Both the position numbers and the translations under genes were made by a program. The notes beneath the pieces are model-generated. The model ran no database searches. It saw only the letters and a program-made list of their open reading frames with translations, and had not been told where the DNA came from. Shown here one piece after another: positions 9,284-17,192 of a stretch of DNA of 64,000 nt. How positions within the stretch are numbered: position 1 is the stretch's first letter; each line of letters starts with the position of its first letter. Source of the DNA: Paenibacillus ihumii (lineage in GTDB: Bacteria; Bacillota; Bacilli; Paenibacillales; Paenibacillaceae); NCBI RefSeq assembly GCF_001403875.1, contig NZ_LN884299.1, positions 3,324,547 to 3,388,546 on the forward strand, in the 5' to 3' direction.

Positions 9284-9645
9284 AACCTTCCGCCCGCCAG
9301 AACAGTCTCCTGTTCCGAGGGACGAAAGGTTATCGCTTCCGTGGTACCACCCATTTTTACCCAGCACCTCACAGTGCCAAGCCTTGACGAGTAGGGATTG
9401 CTAGCTCTCTCCTTACTCGTGGCCTTTAACGCAGGCCTGACGATTCTCCCTAATAGGCTTGAAGCGGAAATACACAGAGTGATGTCCCGCGTGTTCGCTT
9501 TTCAGGAAAACAGCTCCGAGGTGAGCTCGCATTTAAGGGATTAATGGTGGGTGGTCTCAGCAAATCCATCCACTCTCTGAGCAAAGAGCCCTTAAACCTT
9601 CGTCCTCTTCATCGCCGATTCGCTATGAACGTTAAAAATGTTTAG
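9284..9645 (-). promoter_or_regulatory. T-box leader controlling ilvBNC, probably leucine-responsive
   Basis: The minus strand carries the T-box core GGGTGGTACCACGG (9338-9351) followed by a long terminator stem (AACCTTTCGTCC pairing across to the AAGGTT end) and a T-run. Upstream, stem I shows the distal AGAGAG...GCTGAGACC segment closed by TTTAAGGG/CCCTTAAA. After the closing strand the sequence GAGCTCACC places CUC followed by a purine in the specifier position, so leucine tRNA is the likely ligand. Uncharged tRNA would pair with the UGGU-type bulge and allow read-through into ilvB. The class is certain from sequence; the specifier choice is inference. Confidence 0.92.
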
Positions 9646-9649
9646 ACAC

Positions 9650-9679
9650 ATTATATGATTAGTTCGCGCATAGAGTCAA
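9650..9679 (-). promoter_or_regulatory. Sigma-A promoter of the ilvBNC T-box transcript
   Basis: On the minus strand TTGACT (9674-9679) and a perfect TATAAT (9650-9655) are separated by 18 bp, ending about 10 bp before the T-box leader. Confidence 0.85.
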
Positions 9680-9950
9680 TACCCTTTTGCCATATGATTT
9701 GGCGCTATTCTCCAAAACACCTCACCACACTGCTGAATTGCAGGGTTAAAAACCTTGGTGGAGCAATGATCTTCCGCACGCTTCCTTGCGATGAAACTCC
9801 GTGCAGACGTTATATTCCCCTGGCCGGCAATGCGCCTTCAAAAACCGTGCCACCGATTGATCCATGGAAATGCGGAACCCATTCGCCCTGCTACTTCATA
9901 TGATGTATTAAAGTGCCCAAAATACGCAGCGCAAGGAGGAGTACGAGCGT

Positions 9951-10406
9951 ATGATCCGATACAGACGACCCAAGCAGGATGATCCCGTGATTATTGAGCT
10001 GATCCACAAGGAGCTTGTCCCTCATTCGAGCATGTCCCCGCCGGAGCTGAAAAAGGTGATCCGGGATATTCCCAAGCGGCTTGCGCAGGGGATTACGCTT
10101 GTCGCCTCGCCTTATTATGAGGCCGATCCCGTAGCTTTTATCCATTTCATGATCCATGGGGAGCTCCTGTATATCGATATGATGGCCGTTGCATCGCAGC
10201 AGCAGCGGAAGCGCCATGGCAAAACCTTGATCGCCCATGCCGAAAATTTAGCGGGCTCCAGGGGCTGCACCCGGGCAAAAGTCTTGGTGGACCAGGAAAA
10301 TGCCCGGGCCCACCTGTTTTACCAAAATTCCGGATATGAAGTCGTCCGGTATATTCCCTTTTCCCGGTGCTATGAGCTGGAAAAGAGGCTGCTGGTCCGG
10401 ATGTAG
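9951..10406 (+). CDS. GNAT-family N-acetyltransferase
   Basis: A 151-residue single-domain acetyltransferase. The central strand LLYIDMMAVASQQQRKRHGK gives the family's acetyl-CoA pyrophosphate-binding loop (Q-x-x-R-x-x-G/H-like), and the C-terminal NARAHLFYQNSGYEVVRYIPF is the usual motif B with the conserved FY-x-x-x-GY. AAGGAGGA precedes the ATG with good spacing. It is divergent from the ilv promoter and convergent with the Gly/Tyr-rich gene. The acceptor (small amine, peptide or protein) cannot be told from sequence. Confidence 0.88.
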   Translation: MIRYRRPKQDDPVIIELIHKELVPHSSMSPPELKKVIRDIPKRLAQGITLVASPYYEADPVAFIHFMIHGELLYIDMMAVASQQQRKRHGKTLIAHAENLAGSRGCTRAKVLVDQENARAHLFYQNSGYEVVRYIPFSRCYELEKRLLVRM

Positions 10407-10423
10407 GCCCTCCGTTTTAATTT

Positions 10424-10732
10424 CTAGCGGTAATAGCCATACGGGTAGCCGTAGCCGTAACCGCCGTAATTGTAGCCATAGCCGTAGCCGTAAGGATATC
10501 CGCCATAGCCATATCCATAGCCGTAAGGGCCGGTCCCAATGGCTAACAGATCAAATAAAACGAGCGGAATGAGCGCCTTCGTTTTCACTTTTTTGCCCGG
10601 CTGGCGAACGATCAAGCGATTGCCGCTGATTTTAACCAGCTTCCCCGTAACGATGCTGCCATCCTTCTTTACAGCGGTAATGGATTTGCCAAGCCATTTC
10701 TCGGCTTCTTTTCTCGTAACCGGTTTACTCAC
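10424..10732 (-). CDS. Small protein with Gly/Tyr-repeat tail, function unknown
   Basis: Residues 1-50 form a compact basic domain with beta-strand pattern (KSITAVKKDGSIVTGKLVKI, then RLIVRQPGKKVKTKALI), reminiscent of SH3- or Sm-like barrels. A hydrophobic stretch (PLVLFDLLAIG) follows. The last 35 residues consist almost only of Gly and Tyr, with Pro and Asn, in GYGYGYGG and YPYGYGYGY units. Such tails occur in spore coat and other self-associating surface proteins, so a spore or envelope role is possible but unproven. AGGAGGAAGATCGAAGTG precedes the start at 10732. Confidence 0.7.
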   Translation of the reverse strand: MSKPVTRKEAEKWLGKSITAVKKDGSIVTGKLVKISGNRLIVRQPGKKVKTKALIPLVLFDLLAIGTGPYGYGYGYGGYPYGYGYGYNYGGYGYGYPYGYYR

Positions 10733-10872
10733 TTCGATCTTCCTCCTCGATTAGAGTTAGCTTGCTTCATGCCAGTGTATTCACCAGCCGCCGCATTCGC
10801 TTCCACCATCGCCTTGCCCTAGCAAAAAACCGTCGCCTGCGCTTGCCACGAGAGGCTCAGCCGCTTGCAATG

Positions 10873-10906
10873 TAAAAAAACAGGCACCCCAAAAGGGGCG
10901 CCTGTT
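10873..10906 (-). terminator. Terminator of the infC-rpmI-rplT operon
   Basis: Minus strand AACAGGC-CCCC-TTTT-GGGG-GCCTGTT (one internal mismatch) followed by seven Ts, 17 bp downstream of the rplT stop. Confidence 0.85.
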
Positions 10907-10922
10907 ATGCGCGCACGCAGTA

Positions 10923-11282
10923 TTAAGCGTTGATTTTCTCTTTAGCTACTGCCGCCAAAGAGTTGAATGCATTCAGATCGTTAACAGCGAGATCAGCCAG
11001 CATTTTACGGTTGATGTTCACCTCAGCCAGCTTCAAGCCGTGCATCAATTTGCTGTAAGTCAACCCGTTCAGGCGAGCTGCAGCATTGATACGAACGATC
11101 CACAATCTGCGGAAATCGCGTTTTTTCGTGCGACGGTCGCGGTAAGCATACAGCAGGGATTTCATAACCTGCTCGTTAGCTGTTTTGAAAATACGGTGTT
11201 TCGAGCCAAAGTAACCTTTAGCAAGCTTCAATACTTTTTTATGACGACGACGAACAACGAATCCGCCTTTTACTCTTGCCAT
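10923..11282 (-). CDS. rplT: 50S ribosomal protein L20
   Basis: Binds 23S rRNA early in large-subunit assembly. In Firmicutes it also binds the leader of its own operon and represses it. The 119-residue sequence shows the family pattern: MARVKGGFVVRRRHKK at the N-terminus, AKGYFGSKHRIFKTANEQVM, the LWIVRINAA segment, and a C-terminal ending of helical type. It is the last gene of infC-rpmI-rplT, 30 bp downstream of rpmI and followed by a strong terminator. Confidence 0.98.
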   Translation of the reverse strand: MARVKGGFVVRRRHKKVLKLAKGYFGSKHRIFKTANEQVMKSLLYAYRDRRTKKRDFRRLWIVRINAAARLNGLTYSKLMHGLKLAEVNINRKMLADLAVNDLNAFNSLAAVAKEKINA

Positions 11283-11312
11283 ATCAATAAACCTCCCAGA
11301 AATTTAAGTGAA

Positions 11313-11513
11313 TTACTTCAGATTTGCAAGTTGCTGTTTCAAACGTCTAACATCCCCAGCATAAGCAACAGGGCTGTTCGCCAGGACGCGCTTGCGACGG
11401 TTGGACTTATGAGACAGCAGGTGGTTGCGGTTCGCTTTGTAACGTCTAACTTTACCCGATCCTGTAATTTTGAAGCGGCCTTTCAGGCTGCTGTGAGTTT
11501 TCATTTTAGGCAT
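11313..11513 (-). CDS. rpmI: 50S ribosomal protein L35
   Basis: A 66-residue basic ribosomal protein with the family signature MPKMKTHSSLKGRFKITGSG and the KANRNHLLSHKSNRRKR block. It lies between infC and rplT in the canonical order, with a GAGGGGGAAG ribosome binding site upstream. Stoichiometry with L20 is expected to be set by the shared transcript. Confidence 0.98.
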   Translation of the reverse strand: MPKMKTHSSLKGRFKITGSGKVRRYKANRNHLLSHKSNRRKRVLANSPVAYAGDVRRLKQQLANLK

Positions 11514-11587
11514 TGTACTTCCCCCTCAAAGTTTGTGGGCACGGCTTCACGGAAGCTCCTTAAGCGGAGCCCCTCGCTAAGCGGCGC

Positions 11588-12100
11588 TTAGTTTTTCGGT
11601 GCCAAAATCATAATCATGCTCCGGCCTTCCAGCTTAGGAATCCGCTCGATTGAGGAGATGTCCGCAACCTCGTCTTTCACGCGGTCCAGAATCTTCTTCC
11701 CGATGTCAGCATGAGTAATTTCACGGCCACGGAAACGCACCGAGCATTTCACTTTGTCGCCATCCTTCAAAAATTTGATCACATTGCGGAGTTTGGTCTG
11801 GAAATCATGTTCCTCGATATTCGCGCGGAACCATACTTCCTTGATATCCACTGTCTTTTGATTCTTACGGGCTTCCTTCTCTTTCTTCTGCTGCTCGTAA
11901 CGGAACTTGCCGTAATCCATAATCCGGCATACCGGCGGCTTGGCCGTCGGCGCCACGTTCACCAAATCCAGATTAAGATCGATCGCCATTTGCAGCGCCT
12001 CGCGGAGCGGCTTAATGCCGATTTGTTCGCCTTCAGCGCCTACCAAACGGACTTCCTTCGCCCGTATCTCATCATTGATCAAATGTTCTTTACTGATAAT
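11588..12100 (-). CDS. infC: Translation initiation factor IF-3 (AUU start)
   Basis: Binds the 30S subunit, blocks premature joining with 50S and proofreads start codons. Both domains are complete: the N-terminal domain with INDEIRAKEVRLVG and CRIMDYGKFRYEQQKKEKEARKN-type linker, and the C-terminal domain with HDFQTKLRNVIKFLKDGDKV and the RGREITH motif. No ATG/GTG/TTG fits. GGAGG lies 6 bases before ATT (12098-12100), giving (M)ISKEHLINDEI, as in other Bacilli. The rare AUU start is the known basis for IF-3 autoregulation. Adding the upstream TTG/ATG frame would place the ribosome binding site inside the gene. Confidence 0.95.
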   Translation of the reverse strand: MISKEHLINDEIRAKEVRLVGAEGEQIGIKPLREALQMAIDLNLDLVNVAPTAKPPVCRIMDYGKFRYEQQKKEKEARKNQKTVDIKEVWFRANIEEHDFQTKLRNVIKFLKDGDKVKCSVRFRGREITHADIGKKILDRVKDEVADISSIERIPKLEGRSMIMILAPKN

Positions 12101-12312
12101 TCTACACCTCCACTTAAAATTTTCGGTCAGCTGCAACCTCATTTTAGAAAATTAAAAAGGGATGCAGGCGTACACCCGCATCCCAAATTGATCATCAATT
12201 CATCATGAACATAAGACATTCATAAATCATCGGATCAAAACCAGCCGACATCATCGGACAGGTGAGAAGACAGCGCCTCTGCTTACAATCCACTTTATTT
12301 GTTCCATGCTTA
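12101..12312 (-). promoter_or_regulatory. infC operon leader with attenuator (L20-leader type)
   Basis: Between the promoter and infC the transcript contains about 210 nt of untranslated RNA. It ends in a strong intrinsic terminator, GGGATGCGGGTG-TAC-GCCTGCATCCC-type stem (12159-12184) followed by TTTTTAATTTT. Such a terminator directly upstream of infC is characteristic of the L20-responsive leader of Firmicutes, in which excess L20 stabilises termination. The L20-binding fold itself was not computed. Confidence 0.8.
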
Positions 12313-12315
12313 AAT

Positions 12316-12344
12316 AATTTACCATACCGCGAAGCCATAGTCAA
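12316..12344 (-). promoter_or_regulatory. Promoter of the infC operon
   Basis: Minus strand TTGACT (12339-12344), 17-bp spacer, TAAATT (12316-12321). It sits immediately downstream of the glycosyltransferase stop codon at 12348. Confidence 0.7.
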
Positions 12345-12347
12345 GCA

Positions 12348-13586
12348 CTAACCTTGCTTGCTTTGAACTTCCTCCAAGCGAACGACGCGCGTATGCTCGG
12401 TATGGCTCCACTGCTTGTTGTTCTGCGTGAAGAACGCGTAGAAAGTAATCGGCCACCACGAGATCAGATACAGCGGGAACAAGACGAGATAAGCATATAC
12501 CTTCTTCGACTTAACCTTCTCAAGCACCATCGCCGCAAGGAAGATAAATACGTTGGCCGCGATCGCGATGAACGACACCCACAGCGGCAAATATCCATAC
12601 AGCGTAGCGATGTTCGGCCCGTTAAAGAAGGACTGGTCGATCCAGATCAAGGCCGTGAGCAGGAAGGTGAGCAGCACGATGTATACGTTAGCTCCATACA
12701 AGGCCATGTCCAGTTTGACCATGCTCCGCTCCTTGATGCTCTGCCACAGAAGCGGGAAGAAATAACGGCGCGCTACCGTAAAGTGCCCCTGCATCCAGCG
12801 CAGGCGCTGGCGTGCCGATGCTTTGAAGGTCAGCGGCTTCTCATCGAACAGCTTGGCATCGTAATTGAACACGGGGTGAATCCCCTTCTCGACACAGCGC
12901 ATCGTGAACTCCAGGTCCTCCACCAGGCTAGTTGCCCCCCAACCGATCTCCTTCAGAAGCTCGGTCTCGAAGCACATGCCTGTTCCGCCCAGGAAGTTCG
13001 CGAGGCGCAGGTTGTGCCGGGACAGCTGCCACAGGCGGTTGCAGTACCAGTATGAAATACCGTAAGCGGCAGTAATCCAGGAATCCTCCGGATTCTTCGT
13101 ATCGATATACCCTTGGATAACGCGGGCGCCGGAGCAAAGATCGTTGTTCATTTCGCTGAGGAAATCTGGATGAGCCAGGTTATCGGCGTCGAACATGACG
13201 ACCGCGTCATACTGGCGCGGCATTTTCCACAGCTGCTTCAGCATCCATTCGATCGCATAGCCCTTCCCCCGCAGGTTCTCGTTTGTGCGAATGCAAGCGT
13301 TCATGCCATGGCTGCGTACGATGTCTACGGTTCTGTCGGTACAGTTGTCGCAGATGACAAATACGTCATAAAGCTCTTTCGGATAGTTAAGCTGCTTCAA
13401 ATTCTCCATCAAGGCTCCGACTACAGTCTCCTCGTTATGCGCTGCTACGAGTACCGCAAAAGACTTCGTCGGCGGGAAGTGAACTTTTTTCTTTTTCTTG
13501 TACATCCCGAACAATGCCAGACCAAATTGGTACACTCCAACTATGGCCAGTACGATTTGCAACGATATCAAAATGGTGTCCATCAT
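12348..13586 (-). CDS. Membrane glycosyltransferase, GT2 family
   Basis: A 412-residue processive-type glycosyltransferase. One N-terminal membrane segment (TILISLQIVLAIVGVYQFGL) is followed by a cytoplasmic GT-A domain with LVAAHNEE, the metal-binding DADN, SLVEDLEFT (acceptor base) and QRLRWMQGH, i.e. the D, D, D, QxxRW set of cellulose/chitin/hyaluronan synthase-like enzymes. Three further hydrophobic segments follow in residues 290-390, with a Lys-rich tail. It probably makes or exports an envelope or matrix polysaccharide; the sugar is unknown. It is monocistronic; no PgaB- or BcsB-like partner is nearby. Confidence 0.88.
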   Translation of the reverse strand: MMDTILISLQIVLAIVGVYQFGLALFGMYKKKKKVHFPPTKSFAVLVAAHNEETVVGALMENLKQLNYPKELYDVFVICDNCTDRTVDIVRSHGMNACIRTNENLRGKGYAIEWMLKQLWKMPRQYDAVVMFDADNLAHPDFLSEMNNDLCSGARVIQGYIDTKNPEDSWITAAYGISYWYCNRLWQLSRHNLRLANFLGGTGMCFETELLKEIGWGATSLVEDLEFTMRCVEKGIHPVFNYDAKLFDEKPLTFKASARQRLRWMQGHFTVARRYFFPLLWQSIKERSMVKLDMALYGANVYIVLLTFLLTALIWIDQSFFNGPNIATLYGYLPLWVSFIAIAANVFIFLAAMVLEKVKSKKVYAYLVLFPLYLISWWPITFYAFFTQNNKQWSHTEHTRVVRLEEVQSKQG

Positions 13587-14148
13587 GATTTCGTATACCC
13601 CCTTTAACCCCTTTTAAATTTACAATTCTTTTTTCTCTAAGCGGGCTTTTCTTGTTTCTCTGAATCATGACCCTGTGTACTCGTCGTTCCTGGTAAAAAT
13701 ATTTCTTTCTGGAGTGCATTAAGATTTTCCATGACTTTGACTCATTTGTCAAAGCCCATCTTGCGCCGTCCTTCACCAAATACAAGCGAAGTCGCTCTGT
13801 AGCTGCATACGGCGCCACCGCTGCCTGCACAGAGTGCGGTTATTTCTTATTTTCATCAATTTTGGCGTTTTTTATTTCATCTGCACCTCATGAAAATGAG
13901 CGTAAGCAGCCTTAATACTTCGCCTTTGTAACATAAACGAAAAATAAATCATAAAAGTTTACTAAATTGCTCATTTTACTTTAAACTTTTTTGCTATGAT
14001 TTGAATCATTGTATAGGGTGGATAGGCGCAAAGTCAAAATTCGGGTAATAACTTCAAGCAAAAAAAAGAGCCTCTGTCCTTGAAATGATCACGGAATAAA
14101 AATATGATTAGTCTAACCTGAAAATGCCTTGCTGTGCGGAGGGATGAA
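13587..14148. other. Divergent intergenic region, AT-rich, no gene seen
   Basis: This 560-bp region separates the leftward glycosyltransferase from the rightward PAP2 gene. A possible minus-strand promoter, TTGACA at 13747-13752 with GAAAAT 17 bp further, would serve the glycosyltransferase. The right half is very AT-rich and shows no convincing coding frame. Confidence 0.4.
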
Positions 14149-14676
14149 ATGACTCGATTTTTACAAATGTTAAAACAGTTCGACCAGAAGCTCTTTATGG
14201 GGATCAACGGCCGCCTGCACGGCAGCTTTCTGAATTTCTGGCTCTATTACCTGACCCATCTGGGGGGAGCGACCTTCACGATCAGTTCCTCGCTGCTCGT
14301 CTGGTTCTTCGCGCCGAAGCCCTGGAGCACCGTAGGCCTTCAGTCCTGTGTGGCGCTCGCTGCAAGCCATATTCCCGTAGCGGTCGTCAAGAAGACCTAC
14401 CCGCGGGTTCGTCCTTATCTGACCCTGCCGGGCACGAAGACGTTCCGCAATCCGCTGACGGATCATTCTTTTCCGTCAGGCCATACTACAGCCATCTTCT
14501 CTGTGACGATGCCGTTCATGCTCATCGAGCCGCGCCTCGCGCTAATTTTGGGACCGATCGCGCTGTTAGTCGGCATATCCCGAATCTATCTCGGCTTGCA
14601 TTATCCTTCGGACGTCCTGGCCGGCGCCGCAGTCGGCACGCTTACGGTCTTTGGCACGGTTGCATTATGGCCGTAA
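14149..14676 (+). CDS. PAP2-family membrane phosphatase
   Basis: A 175-residue integral membrane phosphatase. All three family motifs are intact: KKTYPRVRP (K-x6-RP), PSGHT, and SRIYLGLHYPSDVLAG (SR-x5-H-x3-D). Several hydrophobic helices place the active site on the outer face of the membrane. Typical substrates are phosphatidic acid, phosphatidylglycerol phosphate or undecaprenyl pyrophosphate. I chose ATG 14149 because GGAGGG ends 5 bases before it; a GTG at 14134 lies upstream of that site. A glucosyltransferase gene follows after 52 bp, so the pair may supply and use diacylglycerol. Confidence 0.9.
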   Translation: MTRFLQMLKQFDQKLFMGINGRLHGSFLNFWLYYLTHLGGATFTISSSLLVWFFAPKPWSTVGLQSCVALAASHIPVAVVKKTYPRVRPYLTLPGTKTFRNPLTDHSFPSGHTTAIFSVTMPFMLIEPRLALILGPIALLVGISRIYLGLHYPSDVLAGAAVGTLTVFGTVALWP

Positions 14677-14728
14677 AGGGGATATTGTTAAATCGAGGGA
14701 AAACCTTCCGAGAAAAGGTGAAACTAAA

Positions 14729-15862
14729 GTGTCTAAACAAAGAGTCTTGCTTTTATCTGAGGGATTCGGAGCCGGTCATACCCAGGCAGCCTACGCGCTT
14801 TCCAGCAGTCTACGCAAGCTGGCACCTCACATTCAGACGAAGGTACTGGAGCTTGGCAGCTTTTTGAATCCTAGAATGGCTCCACTGATCATCACAGCTT
14901 ACAAGAAAACGGTATCATCTCAGCCACGGCTCATACGTATGATGTACCGGAGCAATTATAAGAGATCCTTGAACCGATTGACGACGGCGGCGCTTCATCG
15001 GATATTCTATACGCGAACAACCCAGATTATCCGCCAGCTTCACCCCGATGTTATCGTATGTACGCATCCGATTCCGAGCGCGGTCATTTCACGCATGAAG
15101 AGGCTGGGACTGAACGTCCCTCTATGCACCGTCATTACCGATTATGACGCGCACGGGACCTGGGTCAGCCGGGAAGTAAACTGTTACCTGGTCTCTACCG
15201 AGCAGGTCAAAGAGAAGCTGCTGGAGCGGGATGTCGAGGAGGGCAAGATCCGAATCACCGGCATTCCCGTTCATCCGAATTTCTGGGAGAGGCACAGCAA
15301 AGAGGAAATCCGCCAGCAGTTCGCTCTCAAAAATATGCCTACAGTCCTAGTGATGGGCGGCGGCTGGGGATTTATGAAGGATGAAGCAGTCAATTCATTG
15401 CTTGCCGCGCACCGCGACAAAATTCAGATCATCTTCTGCTTTGGCAGCAACCTGAAGTCGCTAGAGAAGATGAAGAAGGACCCGCGCTTCCTTCACCCGA
15501 ACATCAGGCTGCTCGGATTCACCCGGGAAATCGACAAGCTGATGGAAGTCTCAGATCTGCTTATTACGAAGCCCGGGGGCATGACGTGCACCGAGGGGCT
15601 CGCCAAAGGGATACCGATGCTGTTCCACAAGCCTCTCCCAGGTCAGGAAGAGGAGAATTCGCAGTATTTCGAATCGCAAGGTTGGGGCACCTCCATCAAT
15701 TCGCTTGACGATATTACGAAATGGATCTACCGCCTGACGGATCGTTATGACGAGGTTGCGCTAGCCAGGGAGAGGGTGCTCAAACAGATCGCCAAATACC
15801 ATCCGATGCAAAGCGCCCAGGTCATTCTGGACCTGCTGGAGGAGAACAAAGTACCTTCTTAG
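14729..15862 (+). CDS. MGDG synthase/UgtP-like diacylglycerol glycosyltransferase
   Basis: Membrane-associated GT28-fold enzyme that transfers sugar from UDP-sugar to diacylglycerol, giving glycolipids and lipoteichoic acid anchors. The N-terminal MGDG-synthase domain has LLSEGFGAGHTQAAYAL and HPDVIVCTHPIPSAV. The C-terminal nucleotide-sugar domain has VMGGGWGF, LLGFTREIDKLM and the donor-binding DLLITKPGGMTCTEGLAKG. The GTG at 14729 is chosen because AAAGGTG lies 8 bases upstream and MSKQRVLLLSEG is the expected N-terminus; the frame is open further upstream. It is likely co-transcribed with the PAP2 gene. Confidence 0.88.
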   Translation: MSKQRVLLLSEGFGAGHTQAAYALSSSLRKLAPHIQTKVLELGSFLNPRMAPLIITAYKKTVSSQPRLIRMMYRSNYKRSLNRLTTAALHRIFYTRTTQIIRQLHPDVIVCTHPIPSAVISRMKRLGLNVPLCTVITDYDAHGTWVSREVNCYLVSTEQVKEKLLERDVEEGKIRITGIPVHPNFWERHSKEEIRQQFALKNMPTVLVMGGGWGFMKDEAVNSLLAAHRDKIQIIFCFGSNLKSLEKMKKDPRFLHPNIRLLGFTREIDKLMEVSDLLITKPGGMTCTEGLAKGIPMLFHKPLPGQEEENSQYFESQGWGTSINSLDDITKWIYRLTDRYDEVALARERVLKQIAKYHPMQSAQVILDLLEENKVPS

Positions 15863-15939
15863 AGTATAAGAGAAGAACAAATTCATAGGATCGATGAGGA
15901 TGCGGATCCGTAGCGTGCGGGGACAACTTCTCTCAAGCA

Positions 15940-15969
15940 AACAGGCCACCGATGGATCGGTGGCCTGTT
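15940..15969. terminator. Strong hairpin between convergent genes
   Basis: AACAGGCCACCGAT-GG-ATCGGTGGCCTGTT is a perfect 14-bp stem. It lies between the rightward glycosyltransferase and leftward trmB. T-runs are poor on both sides (ACATTTCG on plus), so termination strength is uncertain. Confidence 0.6.
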
Positions 15970-16097
15970 ACATTTCGTCCTGCTTGTGGATGGGCATTAT
16001 GCGTCTTGCTCCTATATATGCGCCTGAGCCCATTGTGAGCTAGCTGTTATGAGCTTGGCGTCTCATGAGAGCTTGGCACAAGTATGAGACTGGCGCA

Positions 16098-16805
16098 TTA
16101 GAACTGCTCCATTTTGTGCTCGTGGTAGCGCGCCAGGGCAGCTTCGCCGACGATAACTTCGCAGCGGTGAATGTTCACGCCCTGATTGACGAATTTGGTC
16201 TCGTATTCGGTCATCACATGCTCCTCATTGATGCCGCCGCGGTGCAAATCCAGCGAAACGTCATTCAACTGGAGTCCGCAAGCTGCAAAGGCGTTCAAGG
16301 AAAACTGGAACAACTCCCGCGAATCCGTCTTGAAATGAATCTCTCCATTCTCGTTAAGCAAAGAGCGGTATTTCTCCAAAAACCTCGGATGGGTCAACCT
16401 GCGGCGGCCATGCTTCTTCTTAGGCCACGGGTCGCTAAAATTCAAATAAATCCGCTCGATTTCCCCCGGCGCGAAGAACTCCTCGATCGACTCGATGTTC
16501 CCCAGCGCCAGCTTAACGCTAGGCGGCTCCTCCTGTCCCCGCTCCTGCCAGACCGCTCGCACCTTCTCGCTCGCCCGGCGAATCAATTCATCGTACATAT
16601 CCATGCCTATAAAATTAACATCCGGGTGCTTCACGCTCATCCCGCTGATGAACTGTCCTTTCCCCATCCCAAGCTCAATATGGATCGGGCGGTCATTGCC
16701 GAAAAGCTCGGACCAGCGCCCCTTATATTCCCTTGGATCCAAGATAACGAGATGCTTCTGCTGTTCCAGGTTTTCCCGGATTCCTTTTCTGCCGCGTAAA
16801 CGCAT
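16098..16805 (-). CDS. trmB: tRNA (guanine-N7-)-methyltransferase
   Basis: SAM-dependent enzyme that makes m7G46 in the variable loop of tRNA. The 235-residue protein contains the SAM-binding IELGMGKGQFISGM, NFIGMDMYDELI, the LNFSDPWPKKKHGRRRLTH signature and the C-terminal TEYETKF motif (T-x-Y-E). The ATG at 16805 is preceded by GGAGGAATGAC with 6-base spacing; an upstream ATG eight codons earlier lacks such a site. It is monocistronic, with a small hairpin (TGTGGC-GTTTAG-GCCACA) in its leader. Confidence 0.96.
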   Translation of the reverse strand: MRLRGRKGIRENLEQQKHLVILDPREYKGRWSELFGNDRPIHIELGMGKGQFISGMSVKHPDVNFIGMDMYDELIRRASEKVRAVWQERGQEEPPSVKLALGNIESIEEFFAPGEIERIYLNFSDPWPKKKHGRRRLTHPRFLEKYRSLLNENGEIHFKTDSRELFQFSLNAFAACGLQLNDVSLDLHRGGINEEHVMTEYETKFVNQGVNIHRCEVIVGEAALARYHEHKMEQF

Positions 16806-17192
16806 GTCATTCCTCCGCTTTCTATGCATACCTGTGGCGTTTAGGCCACAATAGTTTTCTGATACTGCAATTATTGTGCCGAAGATCGTCCCTCTTGTAA
16901 AGGGGAGAACAGTGAAAAAGGAATCTTGCGGCCGCCGGGGAGACGGTTTGCGCAGATTCCTTTTTCGATATATTTGGAATTGGGGTCCAAACCTTAATTT
17001 GTGTTACATTCAAAATAACATAATCTGTAATCCATCGCAAGAAAGCAGCGAGGGCAAGTTCCCATTTTTCCTCATATTTTGATACAATAAAACAGTGACA
17101 ATCCCACTATTAATGCGGCTTTACAGGAATTGTCCAATTTCGTAAAAATTATGACAATATAAAAAAAGTTGTGACAATATAAAGGAGATATG
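16806..17192. other. Divergent intergenic region with an unassigned hairpin
   Basis: The region holds the start signals of trmB (left) and the YtqA-like gene (right). At 16915-16965 a pair AAAAAGGAATCT...AGATTCCTTTTT forms a 12-bp stem with T-runs on both strands, which looks like a bidirectional terminator although no gene ends there. Near 17150-17180 TGACAATATAAA occurs twice in tandem just before the ribosome binding site. Confidence 0.5.

Noticed and set aside
13435..13830. Minus-strand frame overlapping the glycosyltransferase start
   Set aside because: It overlaps a well supported gene out of frame and has low-complexity composition without motifs.
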